A stretch of DNA of 64,000 nucleotides, from contig NZ_JANBVS010000003.1 of the NCBI RefSeq assembly GCF_024586915.1, positions 1-64,000 on the forward strand. The letters run 5' to 3'. This DNA comes from Bradyrhizobium sp. SRS-191. GTDB lineage: Bacteria; Pseudomonadota; Alphaproteobacteria; Rhizobiales; Xanthobacteraceae. Each line of letters opens with the position of its first letter. Position 1 is the first letter of the stretch. Below the pieces are notes generated by a model. The model made no database searches. It saw only the letters and a list, made by a program, of their open reading frames with translations, and was not told the origin of the DNA. The position numbers and the translations under genes were made by a program. This document shows, one piece after another, positions 57,196-64,000 of the stretch.

Positions 57196-57969
57196 CTACC
57201 CGGCGGCGTAGCGCTGGATGAACTGGCGCGCACGCTCGGTGTCCGGGCTGACGAAGAAGCGCTCCGGCCGGCCGGTCTCGACGACGCGGCCGCGATCCAT
57301 AAACAGAATGCGGGTGGCGGCGTCGCGGGCAAAACCCATCTCGTGAGTCACGATCACCATCGTGCGGCCCTCGCGGGCGAGCTCGCGCATCACCAGCAGC
57401 ACCTCGCCGACCAGTTCCGGATCGAGCGCACTGGTCGGCTCGTCGAACAGCAGCACATCCGGCTTCATCGCCAAGGCACGCGCAATGCCGACGCGCTGCT
57501 TCTGCCCGCCGGACAGCCGCGCCGGAAACACATCGCATTTGTCGGAGAGCCCGACCTTGGCGAGCAGCGCCATCGCTTCCTCGCGCACCTCGGCCACGGG
57601 GCGCTTCTGCACCTGCACCGGTGCCTCCATGAGATTCTGCAGCACGGTCAAATGCGGCCACAGCGCGAAATGCTGGAACACCATGCCGATCCGCGTGCGG
57701 ACCCGCGACAGCTCGCGATCGGACATCACCACGCCGCCATTGTTGATGCCGATGCGGTCGCCATTGAGATAGATCTGGCCGGCGTCGGGCCGCTCCAGCC
57801 AGTTGATGCAGCGAAGCAGGGTCGACTTGCCGGAGCCGGACGGGCCGAGCACGCAGACCGTCTCGCCCCGCGTCACCGTGAAGCTGATGTCGGACAGCAC
57901 CTGGAGGTCGCCGAAGCGCTTGGAGATACCGGCGACGTCGAGCACGGCCATGTCGTTGGTCATTCCCAT
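57196..57969 (-). CDS. Polar amino acid-type ABC transporter ATPase
   Basis: A 257-residue ATPase of the GlnQ/HisP group: Walker A GPSGSGKST, NWLERPDAGQIYLNG, LSGGQKQRVGIARALA, VLLFDEPTSALDPE and VTHEMGFARD. It energises the two permeases upstream. It starts 7 bases after the second permease gene. Confidence 0.96.
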   Translation of the reverse strand: MGMTNDMAVLDVAGISKRFGDLQVLSDISFTVTRGETVCVLGPSGSGKSTLLRCINWLERPDAGQIYLNGDRIGINNGGVVMSDRELSRVRTRIGMVFQHFALWPHLTVLQNLMEAPVQVQKRPVAEVREEAMALLAKVGLSDKCDVFPARLSGGQKQRVGIARALAMKPDVLLFDEPTSALDPELVGEVLLVMRELAREGRTMVIVTHEMGFARDAATRILFMDRGRVVETGRPERFFVSPDTERARQFIQRYAAG

Positions 57970-57976
57970 GCTCCCC

Positions 57977-58633
57977 TCAGCGCCGCGCCGCCGCGAGCCG
58001 GTCGATGCCGCTGACCCCCGCCTCGATGATCAGGCAGAGCCCCCAATAGAGGAACACGGCTGTGATGAAGGCGGCGAACGGCACGTAGTGACGCGACTGG
58101 ATCGAGCTTGCCGCATGCGTCAGCTCGGGCAACGCGATGATGGTGAGGAAGGCGCTGTCCTTGACGATCTGGATCATCTGGTTGCCGATGATAGGTCCCG
58201 CGGCGAGCAGCAGCGGCGGCAGGATGATGCGCCGGAACAGGCGTGGCCCTGAGAAGCCGAAGGCGACCCCGGCCTCGAGCGGCTCGCGCGGCTGCGCAGC
58301 CCAGGCGCCGCGCAGGATCTCGGCCAGATAAGCGGCGTGATACACTGTCAGCGCCACCAGCCCCGAGCTCCAATTGTCGAGCCGGATGCCGAACGACGGC
58401 AACCCATAATAGACGATGTAAGCGAACAGCAGAAACGGCACGCAGCGCATGCCGTCGACGAACACGCGCACGGCGAGCGCCAGCCAGCGTCGCTTCGACA
58501 TCAGCGCCGGCGTCAGCACGAACGCGATCACGAGGCCTGCAATGGCCGACAGCACCGAGAGGATCGTGGTGTTGCCGAGCCCGCTCAGCAGCAGATCCCG
58601 CTCGCTCCAGACGATGGCGAAATCGCGGATCAT
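57977..58633 (-). CDS. Polar amino acid-type ABC permease 2
   Basis: A 218-residue HisMQ-type permease starting MIRDFAIVWSERD, with conserved segment FVDGMRCVPFLLFAYIVYYGLP, YHAAYLAEILRGAW and EAA-like loop (EAGVAFGFSGPRLFRRIILP). The frame continues upstream through the first permease, but ATG 58633 overlaps that gene's stop (ATGA), which fixes the start. Confidence 0.95.
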   Translation of the reverse strand: MIRDFAIVWSERDLLLSGLGNTTILSVLSAIAGLVIAFVLTPALMSKRRWLALAVRVFVDGMRCVPFLLFAYIVYYGLPSFGIRLDNWSSGLVALTVYHAAYLAEILRGAWAAQPREPLEAGVAFGFSGPRLFRRIILPPLLLAAGPIIGNQMIQIVKDSAFLTIIALPELTHAASSIQSRHYVPFAAFITAVFLYWGLCLIIEAGVSGIDRLAAARR

Positions 58634-59274
58634 GCGGCCTCGGCTGCGAGCTGACGCCGCTCGATGAATCGCTGCAGGGAGACCAGCGCAAACACGATCG
58701 GCGCATACATGGCGATTGCCACCAGGAACGGCGGCAGCGGCTCGTAGGTCTCGGCGCCGATCCGCACCGCCGCCCGCGTGATGTCGACGACGCCGACGAC
58801 CGCCAGCACCGGCGTCACCTTGATGAGCAGCGACATCTCGTTGACGAGCCCGGGAAGACTGACCCGCACGATCTGCGGCAGCACGATGCGGCGGAACCGC
58901 AGGCTCGCGTGCATGCCGACGGACTGCGCGGCCTCGTACTGCTCTTTCGGGAAGTTCATCAGGGCCGCGCGCCAGACCTCGCAGTTGAACGCCGAGGTAT
59001 TCATCACCAGCGCCAGGATCGCCGCCGACACCGGGCCGATCGCGATCCCGACATTGGGCAGCGCGAAGAACAGCAGCAGCAGCAGAGTCACGAGCGGCGT
59101 CGCGCGCAGGACCGAGACATAGACGGCGACGATCCGTGCGATCACCGGCACGTCGGCCCAGCGCAACAGCGCGAGGCCTAGTCCGATGGGAAGCCCGATC
59201 AGGATGCCGACGAAGGACAGCGTCACCGTGACCACGGCGCCCTGCAAGATGGCCAGGATGTCGGCGGTGCTCAT
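58630..59274 (-). CDS. Polar amino acid-type ABC permease 1
   Basis: A 214-residue HisMQ-type permease starting MSTADILAILQGAVVTVTLSF, with VSVLRATPLVTLLLLLFFALP, MNTSAFNCEVWRAAL and EAAQSVGMHASLRFRRIVLPQ. I chose ATG 59274 over 59328, which adds a Cys/Arg-rich stretch that is not membrane-like. Forms a heterodimer with permease 2. Confidence 0.94.
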   Translation of the reverse strand: MSTADILAILQGAVVTVTLSFVGILIGLPIGLGLALLRWADVPVIARIVAVYVSVLRATPLVTLLLLLFFALPNVGIAIGPVSAAILALVMNTSAFNCEVWRAALMNFPKEQYEAAQSVGMHASLRFRRIVLPQIVRVSLPGLVNEMSLLIKVTPVLAVVGVVDITRAAVRIGAETYEPLPPFLVAIAMYAPIVFALVSLQRFIERRQLAAEAA

Positions 59275-59311
59275 GACCACACATCCGCAGCGCAGCGACG
59301 CGGCCGGCGCG

Positions 59312-59339
59312 CTGCCCCGGCCGAGCACGCCCGGGGCAG
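59312..59339 (-). terminator. Intercistronic hairpin between binding-protein and permease genes
   Basis: CTGCCCCGG (59312-59320) and CCGGGGCAG (59331-59339) form a perfect 9-bp stem with a 10-base loop, 70 bases after the binding-protein stop. No U-run; probably an attenuating or mRNA-stabilising hairpin. Confidence 0.55.
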
Positions 59340-59408
59340 GATCACACCGTCAAGCAGACGGGCACGCATCGATCGCCACCCGCACATGGACTGCCCCTCG
59401 TCGCGCCG

Positions 59409-60263
59409 TCAGAATTCCGGCTCGAACGTGACCGGCAGATCCGGGAAGGCTTCGCCGAACCATTTCTTCTGCAACTCGGCGAAGCGGCCGGTCTCCTTCT
59501 CCTTGGCGATGAAGCCGTTCAGGAACTCCACCAGCTCCGTGTTGCCCTTGGCAACCGCCCAGGCCGGATAGGACTTGCCGGAAACGGGCTGACCGACCGC
59601 AAACACGTTCGGCTTCTCGGCGACCAGCGCCTTGATGTTGATGATGGTGTTGACGACGTAGTCGACACGGCCGAGCGCGAGATCCTGGTAGGCTTCCGGA
59701 TACGAGGTGTATTCGACCACCTTGCCGAGCTTGCCGCCATCCTTCTCCAACATGTCCTTCAGCTCGGGCAGACGGCCGAGCAGCGCGCTGCCGGCCTGGA
59801 CACCGACGGTCTTGCCGCTGAGGTCCTTGATCGCGTTGATGCTCTTGTCGTCCTTGCGCTTGACGTAATAGTGCGTCGCGTCGGCGATCGGGCTGGTGAA
59901 GTCGAGCGACTTCTTGCGCTCCTTGGTGATGATCGCCGCGGTGATGGCGACATCGTATTTGCCGGTGGAAACGCCGGCCAGGATGCCGGTCCAGGGCAGG
60001 ATCTGCTGCTTGATCTCGAACGGCGCATATTTGCGCAGATCCTCGATCAGCTCGTTGTCGAAGCCGGTCGGCTTGCCGTCCTTGACGAACTCGAAGGGAC
60101 GGAAATCGTCCTCGGTCGCGACGATCAGGCCACGCTTTTTGATCTCGTCCATGCTGCCGGCCTTGGCATTGAACGCGGCCGACAGCGTCAGCGCGGCGGC
60201 CAGCACGGCCAGCGCGACGCGCCGCGACGGCGCCGACAGGCGGGGAAACGAAGGCTTGGTCAT
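59409..60263 (-). CDS. Polar amino acid-type ABC substrate-binding protein
   Basis: A 284-residue family 3 solute-binding protein. It starts MTKPSFPRLSAPSRRVALAVLAAALTLSAAFNAKAG, a signal peptide, then the typical GLIVATEDDFRPFEFVKDGKPTGFDNELI and TGKYDVAITAAIITKERKKSLDFT. ATG 60263 is preceded by GAGGAG. It lies 25 bases after the nitroreductase gene. The ligand is probably polar, and by context a nitrogen-rich compound. Confidence 0.95.
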   Translation of the reverse strand: MTKPSFPRLSAPSRRVALAVLAAALTLSAAFNAKAGSMDEIKKRGLIVATEDDFRPFEFVKDGKPTGFDNELIEDLRKYAPFEIKQQILPWTGILAGVSTGKYDVAITAAIITKERKKSLDFTSPIADATHYYVKRKDDKSINAIKDLSGKTVGVQAGSALLGRLPELKDMLEKDGGKLGKVVEYTSYPEAYQDLALGRVDYVVNTIINIKALVAEKPNVFAVGQPVSGKSYPAWAVAKGNTELVEFLNGFIAKEKETGRFAELQKKWFGEAFPDLPVTFEPEF

Positions 60264-60288
60264 CTCGCATCTCCTCATATGAAACTGA

Positions 60289-61227
60289 TCAGTCGAAGCT
60301 GAAGCCGTGCGCGCGCAGATAAGGCGGGAAGGCTGCGCCCTCGGCCTTCGCAGCCTGCCGCGCCTTGTCCTCGGACCAGCCGTAGAACTCGGCCTCGCCG
60401 AACTCGGCATTGCCGCGCTGCTGCTCTTTCGGGATCGCATGCCGGGCATGGCGGCGACGGTCGTAATCGTCGAGCGCCGCAGGCAATGCATCGTCGCCGT
60501 AGCGGTCGACATGCGTCGTAATGCTGCGCGGCAGCCGAAGGCTGACATGGCCCTCCCCCGCGGGATAGCCGAGACACAGGCCGGCGACTGGGAACACCAT
60601 GTCGGGCAGTTCCAGCACCTTGGCGACGGTGTCGATCTCGTTGCGGATGACGCTGATCGGACAAGTGCCGAGACCCTCGGACTCCGCGCAAAGGATCATC
60701 GTCTGCAGCGCGAGCGCCGCGTCGACCGAGGCGTTGAAGAAGCCCTCCAGGGTTCCGTTCTTGACGGGCTTGCCGCGCAGCTCGCCGATCCGCTGCAGCC
60801 GCCGCGCATCACCAAGAAACACGAAGAACACCGGCGACGCTCCGATCCATGGCATGCTCGGGAACAGCTTGCCGATCGCAGTACGCTTCTCCGCATCGCG
60901 CACGCGCATCACCGAAGCCTGCTGGAAATCCGACTTGGCCGAGGCGCTCAGCGCGCAGGCGACGAGCAGGTCGAGCAGTCCCTCCTCCGGCATCTGGTCG
61001 CTGTAGCGGCGCACCGTCTTGCGCGACAGCACGCCGCGCAGGAACGCATTGGGCTCGACGTCGCCGCCATCGGGGCCGCCATCTCCGAAGCGTGTTGCGA
61101 TGGCATCAGCATGCTCGGACGTCACGGCGCCTTCCTCCCATCGTGCGCGAAGCATCGCGTCGAACGAACGCCGACGGTCAAAGCAATGGTCGGCGGCTCG
61201 CGCCGCGGCAGATATCGCATCGCTCAC
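60289..61227 (-). CDS. Nitroreductase-family flavoprotein
   Basis: A 312-residue NADPH/FMN nitroreductase-type protein: SRKTVRRYSDQMPEEGLLDLLVA (FMN-binding start), SASAKSDFQQASVMRV, MILCAESEGLGTCPISVIRN and LGYPAGEGHVSLRLP. It has an N-terminal extension of about 60 residues and a long C-terminal tail, as in NfsA-like members. It is the first gene of the binding protein/permease/ATPase/ridA/DUF1989 series. Rut pathway RutE is another nitroreductase-fold enzyme found with a RidA protein, but no other Rut gene is present. Confidence 0.93.
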   Translation of the reverse strand: MSDAISAAARAADHCFDRRRSFDAMLRARWEEGAVTSEHADAIATRFGDGGPDGGDVEPNAFLRGVLSRKTVRRYSDQMPEEGLLDLLVACALSASAKSDFQQASVMRVRDAEKRTAIGKLFPSMPWIGASPVFFVFLGDARRLQRIGELRGKPVKNGTLEGFFNASVDAALALQTMILCAESEGLGTCPISVIRNEIDTVAKVLELPDMVFPVAGLCLGYPAGEGHVSLRLPRSITTHVDRYGDDALPAALDDYDRRRHARHAIPKEQQRGNAEFGEAEFYGWSEDKARQAAKAEGAAFPPYLRAHGFSFD

Positions 61228-61559
61228 TCCACGCGCGGCGACATCGGTGTCGCCGCCCCGGATTCATTCTGCCGCGGCTTTTGCGCAGCTGTCGTTGGAA
61301 GTATCAGCAAGGGACATGCCAGACGCCGGGCTAGCGCGCGGAGCGCGGCGTCTACGCGCCGGCTCCCACGACGACATTCGTCGAAATTGAGCTGCCAAAT
61401 GCGCCGTTTGCGGACAAAGCACCGCAGCGCAACAATGCGGAGCATGCTTCGTAGTTGTGGCAACCGACGCCGGACTGGATAGCGCTCACCGATGACGCAC
61501 TGCTTTTCGGGCAGCAAAGTGCCCATTATCTAATCGGAGATCATCACCATCTGGCGCCG
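61228..61559. other. Intergenic region between marR and the nitroreductase gene
   Basis: 332 bases with no convincing gene. It holds a palindrome almost identical to one beside marR (listed separately) and presumably the promoter of the nitroreductase operon. Confidence 0.6.
61435..61453. promoter_or_regulatory. Candidate MarR operator upstream of the nitroreductase operon
   Basis: ATGCGGAGCATGCTTCGTA differs at one base from the site at 62121-62139. The core CGGAGCATGCTTCG is a 14-bp palindrome with one mismatched pair. It lies 208 bases before the nitroreductase ATG and just beyond the marR stop. Confidence 0.75.
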
Positions 61560-62084
61560 TCAGTCCGGAGAGCGTGTCGCATCGAGTTTTTGCCCCTGTG
61601 CAGCGACAATCGCCTGCATCATGGCAATGAACCGCCTCTGATCGGCCTTTGTCAGATCCGCGACCGTTGCAAGATGCGCCGCCCGTGCCGGCCGCTCGAT
61701 CTTTCGCAGCAATGCGAGCCCGGAGCGGGTCAAACGGCAGGTGCGCGACCGCCGGTCGTGCGGACCAACGCTGCGATCGATCAGGCCGCGCGCCTGCAGC
61801 CGCTTCAGCGCGCCGGTCGTAGTGGTCCGGTCGAGGGCGATATCGTGGGCCAGCGCGGTCTGATCCGCCGTTCCCCGTTTCGCCAGCGCCGTCAACAGGC
61901 TGTACTGCAATGGCGTGATCTCGTAGGCGGCGCACTTCTCCTGGAACAGCGCGACGTGAATCTGGTGCAGGCGCCGGATCAGATAGCCCGGACGCTCCTC
62001 GAGCGGCCAGGATGACCCATCGGCTTTCGGCTTGTTCCTTCCTGCCATCGAACGGCTCCCGCATAAGCGCTCATCACGCTGCAT
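61560..62084 (-). CDS. MarR-family transcriptional regulator
   Basis: A 174-residue winged-helix regulator: LHQIHVALFQEKCAAYEITPLQYSLLTALAKRG, helix-turn-helix near 68-95 (TADQTALAHDIALDRTTTTGAL), and wing RSVGPHDRRSRTCRLT. Regulators of this family respond to small aromatic or phenolic ligands. It is divergent from the amidohydrolase gene and upstream of the nitroreductase operon, and both intergenic regions carry the same palindrome. Confidence 0.95.
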   Translation of the reverse strand: MQRDERLCGSRSMAGRNKPKADGSSWPLEERPGYLIRRLHQIHVALFQEKCAAYEITPLQYSLLTALAKRGTADQTALAHDIALDRTTTTGALKRLQARGLIDRSVGPHDRRSRTCRLTRSGLALLRKIERPARAAHLATVADLTKADQRRFIAMMQAIVAAQGQKLDATRSPD

Positions 62085-62120
62085 CTATTTGAAGCTGTCT
62101 ATGGCACGGATCTTGATGTA

Positions 62121-62139
62121 ATGCGAAGCATGCTTCGTA
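62121..62139. promoter_or_regulatory. Candidate MarR operator in the marR/amidohydrolase divergent region
   Basis: ATGCGAAGCATGCTTCGTA contains the perfect 14-bp palindrome CGAAGCATGCTTCG. It is 37 bases before the marR ATG and 84 before the amidohydrolase ATG, well placed for autoregulation and control of the divergent genes. The second copy (18 of 19 bases) is at 61435-61453. Confidence 0.82.
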
Positions 62140-62222
62140 AATGGGTCGGTCCATCATCCGTGCCGGCTCGTCGAAGAAGGCTTTGACCGGGATCACTACG
62201 CGCCCTGGAAAGGAGACCTTGC

Positions 62223-63500
62223 ATGTCCGTGAGCGCCTCATTCGACCTGCTGCTGCGTGGTGGCCGCGTCATTGACCCCGCCTCCGGCATCGATGGCTTG
62301 AGAGACGTCGCCATCCGCAACGGCCGCATCGCGGCCGTTCAATCCGACATCCTGCCGACCAGCGCCAAGGACGTCGTCGACGTCACCGGCCAGCTCGTGC
62401 TGCCGGGCCTGATCGACACCCACGCCCATGTCTATCAATACGTCACCGGCCGCTTCGGCATGAACGCCGACATGGTCGGCGTACAGTCGGGCGTCACCAG
62501 CCTGATCGACCAGGGCGGGCCGTCCTGCATGACCCTGCCCGGCTTCCGGCACTTCGTCGCCGAGGCCGCGCAATCGCGCGTCTATGCGTTCCTGTCGGCC
62601 TATCTCGTCGGCGGCCTGGAAGGCCACTACTACCCTGACCTCTATCGTCCCGACTGCGTCGACATCGACGCCACGGTGAAATCCGCGGTCGCCAACCGCG
62701 ACCTCGTTCGCGGCATCAAGGCGCATGCCGAGATCGGCGGCTTCGCGCGCTGGGGCATCCGCGTCATCGAGATGGCGGCCGAGATCGGCCGCCGCGCGGA
62801 GCTTCCCGTCTACGTCCATTTCGGCCAGCTATGGGGCCTGCCCGCGAGCGGCACCAACGGCGAGGACGTCGACACCATCCTGGAGCGCGTGATCCCGCTG
62901 CTGCGCCCCGGCGATGTGCTGGCGCATCCGTTCACGCGGCATCCCGGCGGCTTCGTCAACACCAAAGGCGAGGTGCATCCGGTGATCCAGGCCGCGCTCG
63001 ATCGCGGGCTCAAGGTCGACGTCGGCCATGGCAGTCACTTCTCCTACCGGCTGGCGCGCAAGGCTATCGACGCTGGCATCGTGCCGCATACGCTCGGCGC
63101 CGACATCCACGGCTACAACACCCATGTGCCGGCGCCCGCGGGCACGCCGGACGAACATGCGGACGACGAGAACCATCCGTTCGCGGGCCAGGCCAAGTTC
63201 AGCCTCGTGCAGGCGATGAGCTCGATGGTCGCGCTCGGCCTGACCTTGGAGCAGGTCGTGCCGATGGTGACGTCGAATCCCGCCGCGATGCTCGGCCTCT
63301 CCGATCAGATCGGCGCTCTGCGCCCTGGCATGGCGGCCGATATCAGCGTGCTCCGCGAGCAGCAGGGCCGTTTCGTGCTGCGCGACAATGAGAAAACCGA
63401 GGTGATCGCCGAGAAGCTGCTGCAGCCGGTGTTCTGCCTGCGCGCCGGAATCCGCCACGACGCGACGGCGCCGATCCTGCCCGCAGCGGTCGCGGCCTGA
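62223..63500 (+). CDS. Amidohydrolase/deacetylase-family metallohydrolase
   Basis: A 425-residue member of the amidohydrolase superfamily. Metal ligands H67 and H69 lie in DTHAHVYQ; a Lys in VRGIKAHAE may be the bridging Lys; HFGQ, HPFTRH and GADIHGYN supply further ligands. The N-terminal beta sandwich opens FDLLLRGGRVIDPASGIDG, as in dihydroorotase-like enzymes. A strong AAGGAG lies before the ATG. Together with the xanthine dehydrogenase-family subunit 2 bases downstream, it may open a ring or cleave an amide in an N-heterocyclic compound; the substrate is unknown. Confidence 0.94.
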   Translation: MSVSASFDLLLRGGRVIDPASGIDGLRDVAIRNGRIAAVQSDILPTSAKDVVDVTGQLVLPGLIDTHAHVYQYVTGRFGMNADMVGVQSGVTSLIDQGGPSCMTLPGFRHFVAEAAQSRVYAFLSAYLVGGLEGHYYPDLYRPDCVDIDATVKSAVANRDLVRGIKAHAEIGGFARWGIRVIEMAAEIGRRAELPVYVHFGQLWGLPASGTNGEDVDTILERVIPLLRPGDVLAHPFTRHPGGFVNTKGEVHPVIQAALDRGLKVDVGHGSHFSYRLARKAIDAGIVPHTLGADIHGYNTHVPAPAGTPDEHADDENHPFAGQAKFSLVQAMSSMVALGLTLEQVVPMVTSNPAAMLGLSDQIGALRPGMAADISVLREQQGRFVLRDNEKTEVIAEKLLQPVFCLRAGIRHDATAPILPAAVAA

Positions 63501-63501
63501 C

Positions 63502-64000
63502 GTGACGGACACGGCGCCGACCGTCCCGGATGATCGCGCGCCGCGCGGCGTCGGCGCGCGGCTGCTGCGCAAGGAGGACGACCGCTTTCTGCGCGGCCGC
63601 GGTCAGTATGTCGCCGACATCAGACTGCCGGGATTGAAGGACGTCGCTTTCGTGCGCAGTCCGATCGCGCATGCCAGGATCAAGGCGATCCACGTTCCCG
63701 CTGAATATCGCGACGTCGTGTTCACGGCCGACGACCTCACAGGCATCAAGCCGATCCGCGCCGTCTCCGGCCTGCCCGGCTTCAAGATCTCCGAGCAGCC
63801 GGTGCTGGCTGTGGGCAAGGTGCGCCATGTCGGGGAGCTCGTGGCGATGTGCGTCGCGCGCAGCCGCGCCGAGGCCGAGGACATCGCCGCTTCCGTCGAG
63901 CTCGACCTGGAGCCGCTGCCGGCGGTGCACGACATGCGGCTGGCGCGCGACCCCGGCAGCGCACTGGTGCACGAGCACTGGGGCGACAACGTCTTCCTGG
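63502..64000 (+). CDS. Xanthine dehydrogenase-family molybdopterin-binding subunit, N-terminal part
   Basis: Begins with GTG at 63502, 1 base after the amidohydrolase stop, and reads open to the window edge (166 codons). The N-terminus (VGARLLRKEDDRFLRGRGQYVADIRLPG, AFVRSPIAHARI, EQPVLAVGKVRHVGELVAM) is typical of the large subunit of CO dehydrogenase/xanthine dehydrogenase-type molybdenum hydroxylases. Expected FAD and FeS subunits should lie beyond the edge. It was absent from ATG-based frame lists because of its GTG start. The context suggests hydroxylation of an N-heterocycle before or after the amidohydrolase step. Confidence 0.9.
   Translation, partial: MTDTAPTVPDDRAPRGVGARLLRKEDDRFLRGRGQYVADIRLPGLKDVAFVRSPIAHARIKAIHVPAEYRDVVFTADDLTGIKPIRAVSGLPGFKISEQPVLAVGKVRHVGELVAMCVARSRAEAEDIAASVELDLEPLPAVHDMRLARDPGSALVHEHWGDNVFL

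Overview
The window looks like chromosomal DNA of a high-GC alphaproteobacterium, most likely a Bradyrhizobium-type organism. The pointers are dense Liv- and Dpp-type ABC transporters, HWE-kinase and CheB/CheR signalling, high-GC codon use, and an intergenic palindromic repeat of a kind I associate with Bradyrhizobium genomes. The taxon call is inference. I saw no rRNA, tRNA, CRISPR array, transposase or phage gene.

Region 1 (1-22 kb, nearly all minus strand) is a lipopeptide-siderophore locus. The inferred transcription order is: small two-helix protein, PepSY membrane protein, TonB-dependent receptor, then mbtH, a type II thioesterase, a SyrP/TauD-type dioxygenase, a 3239-residue NRPS, and a second NRPS that runs off the left edge. 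NRPS 1 reads FAAL-ACP-C-A-PCP-E-C-A-PCP and NRPS 2 reads C-A-PCP-C-A... By eye the adenylation codes suggest Asp, Gly, a Phe-like residue and Gly. The dioxygenase fits beta-hydroxylation of Asp, an iron-binding group. A Fur/IRO-like palindrome lies just upstream of mbtH.

Region 2 (22-34 kb) starts with a gene-poor stretch carrying a nested inverted repeat. It continues with a signalling cluster: a Crp/Fnr regulator, a CheB-CheR-PAS-HWE kinase fusion, a second CheB and a single-domain response regulator. A divergent Mfd-like translocase and small proteins follow.

Region 3 (33.7-44.7 kb) is a Liv-type ABC system (livKHMGF order) with a second binding protein and a beta-lactamase-fold esterase. 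It is divergent from a TetR regulator and an acetoacetyl-CoA synthetase. A perfect palindrome sits in the divergent gap.

Region 4 (44.8-54.5 kb, minus strand) is a Dpp/Opp-type transporter operon with two amidases and a GlcG/HbpS-like protein, preceded by an XRE-cupin regulator. Two related palindromic sites flank the regulator gene.

Region 5 (54.7-64 kb) holds three DUF1989 proteins, RidA, a polar amino acid-type ABC transporter and a nitroreductase on the minus strand. After a MarR gene come an amidohydrolase and the start of a xanthine dehydrogenase-family large subunit on the plus strand. Two nearly identical palindromes (18 of 19 bases) lie on either side of marR. Regions 4 and 5 together look like uptake and degradation of amide- or nitrogen-containing compounds; the substrate is not evident. 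All four substrate-binding-protein genes in the window are followed by an intercistronic hairpin.
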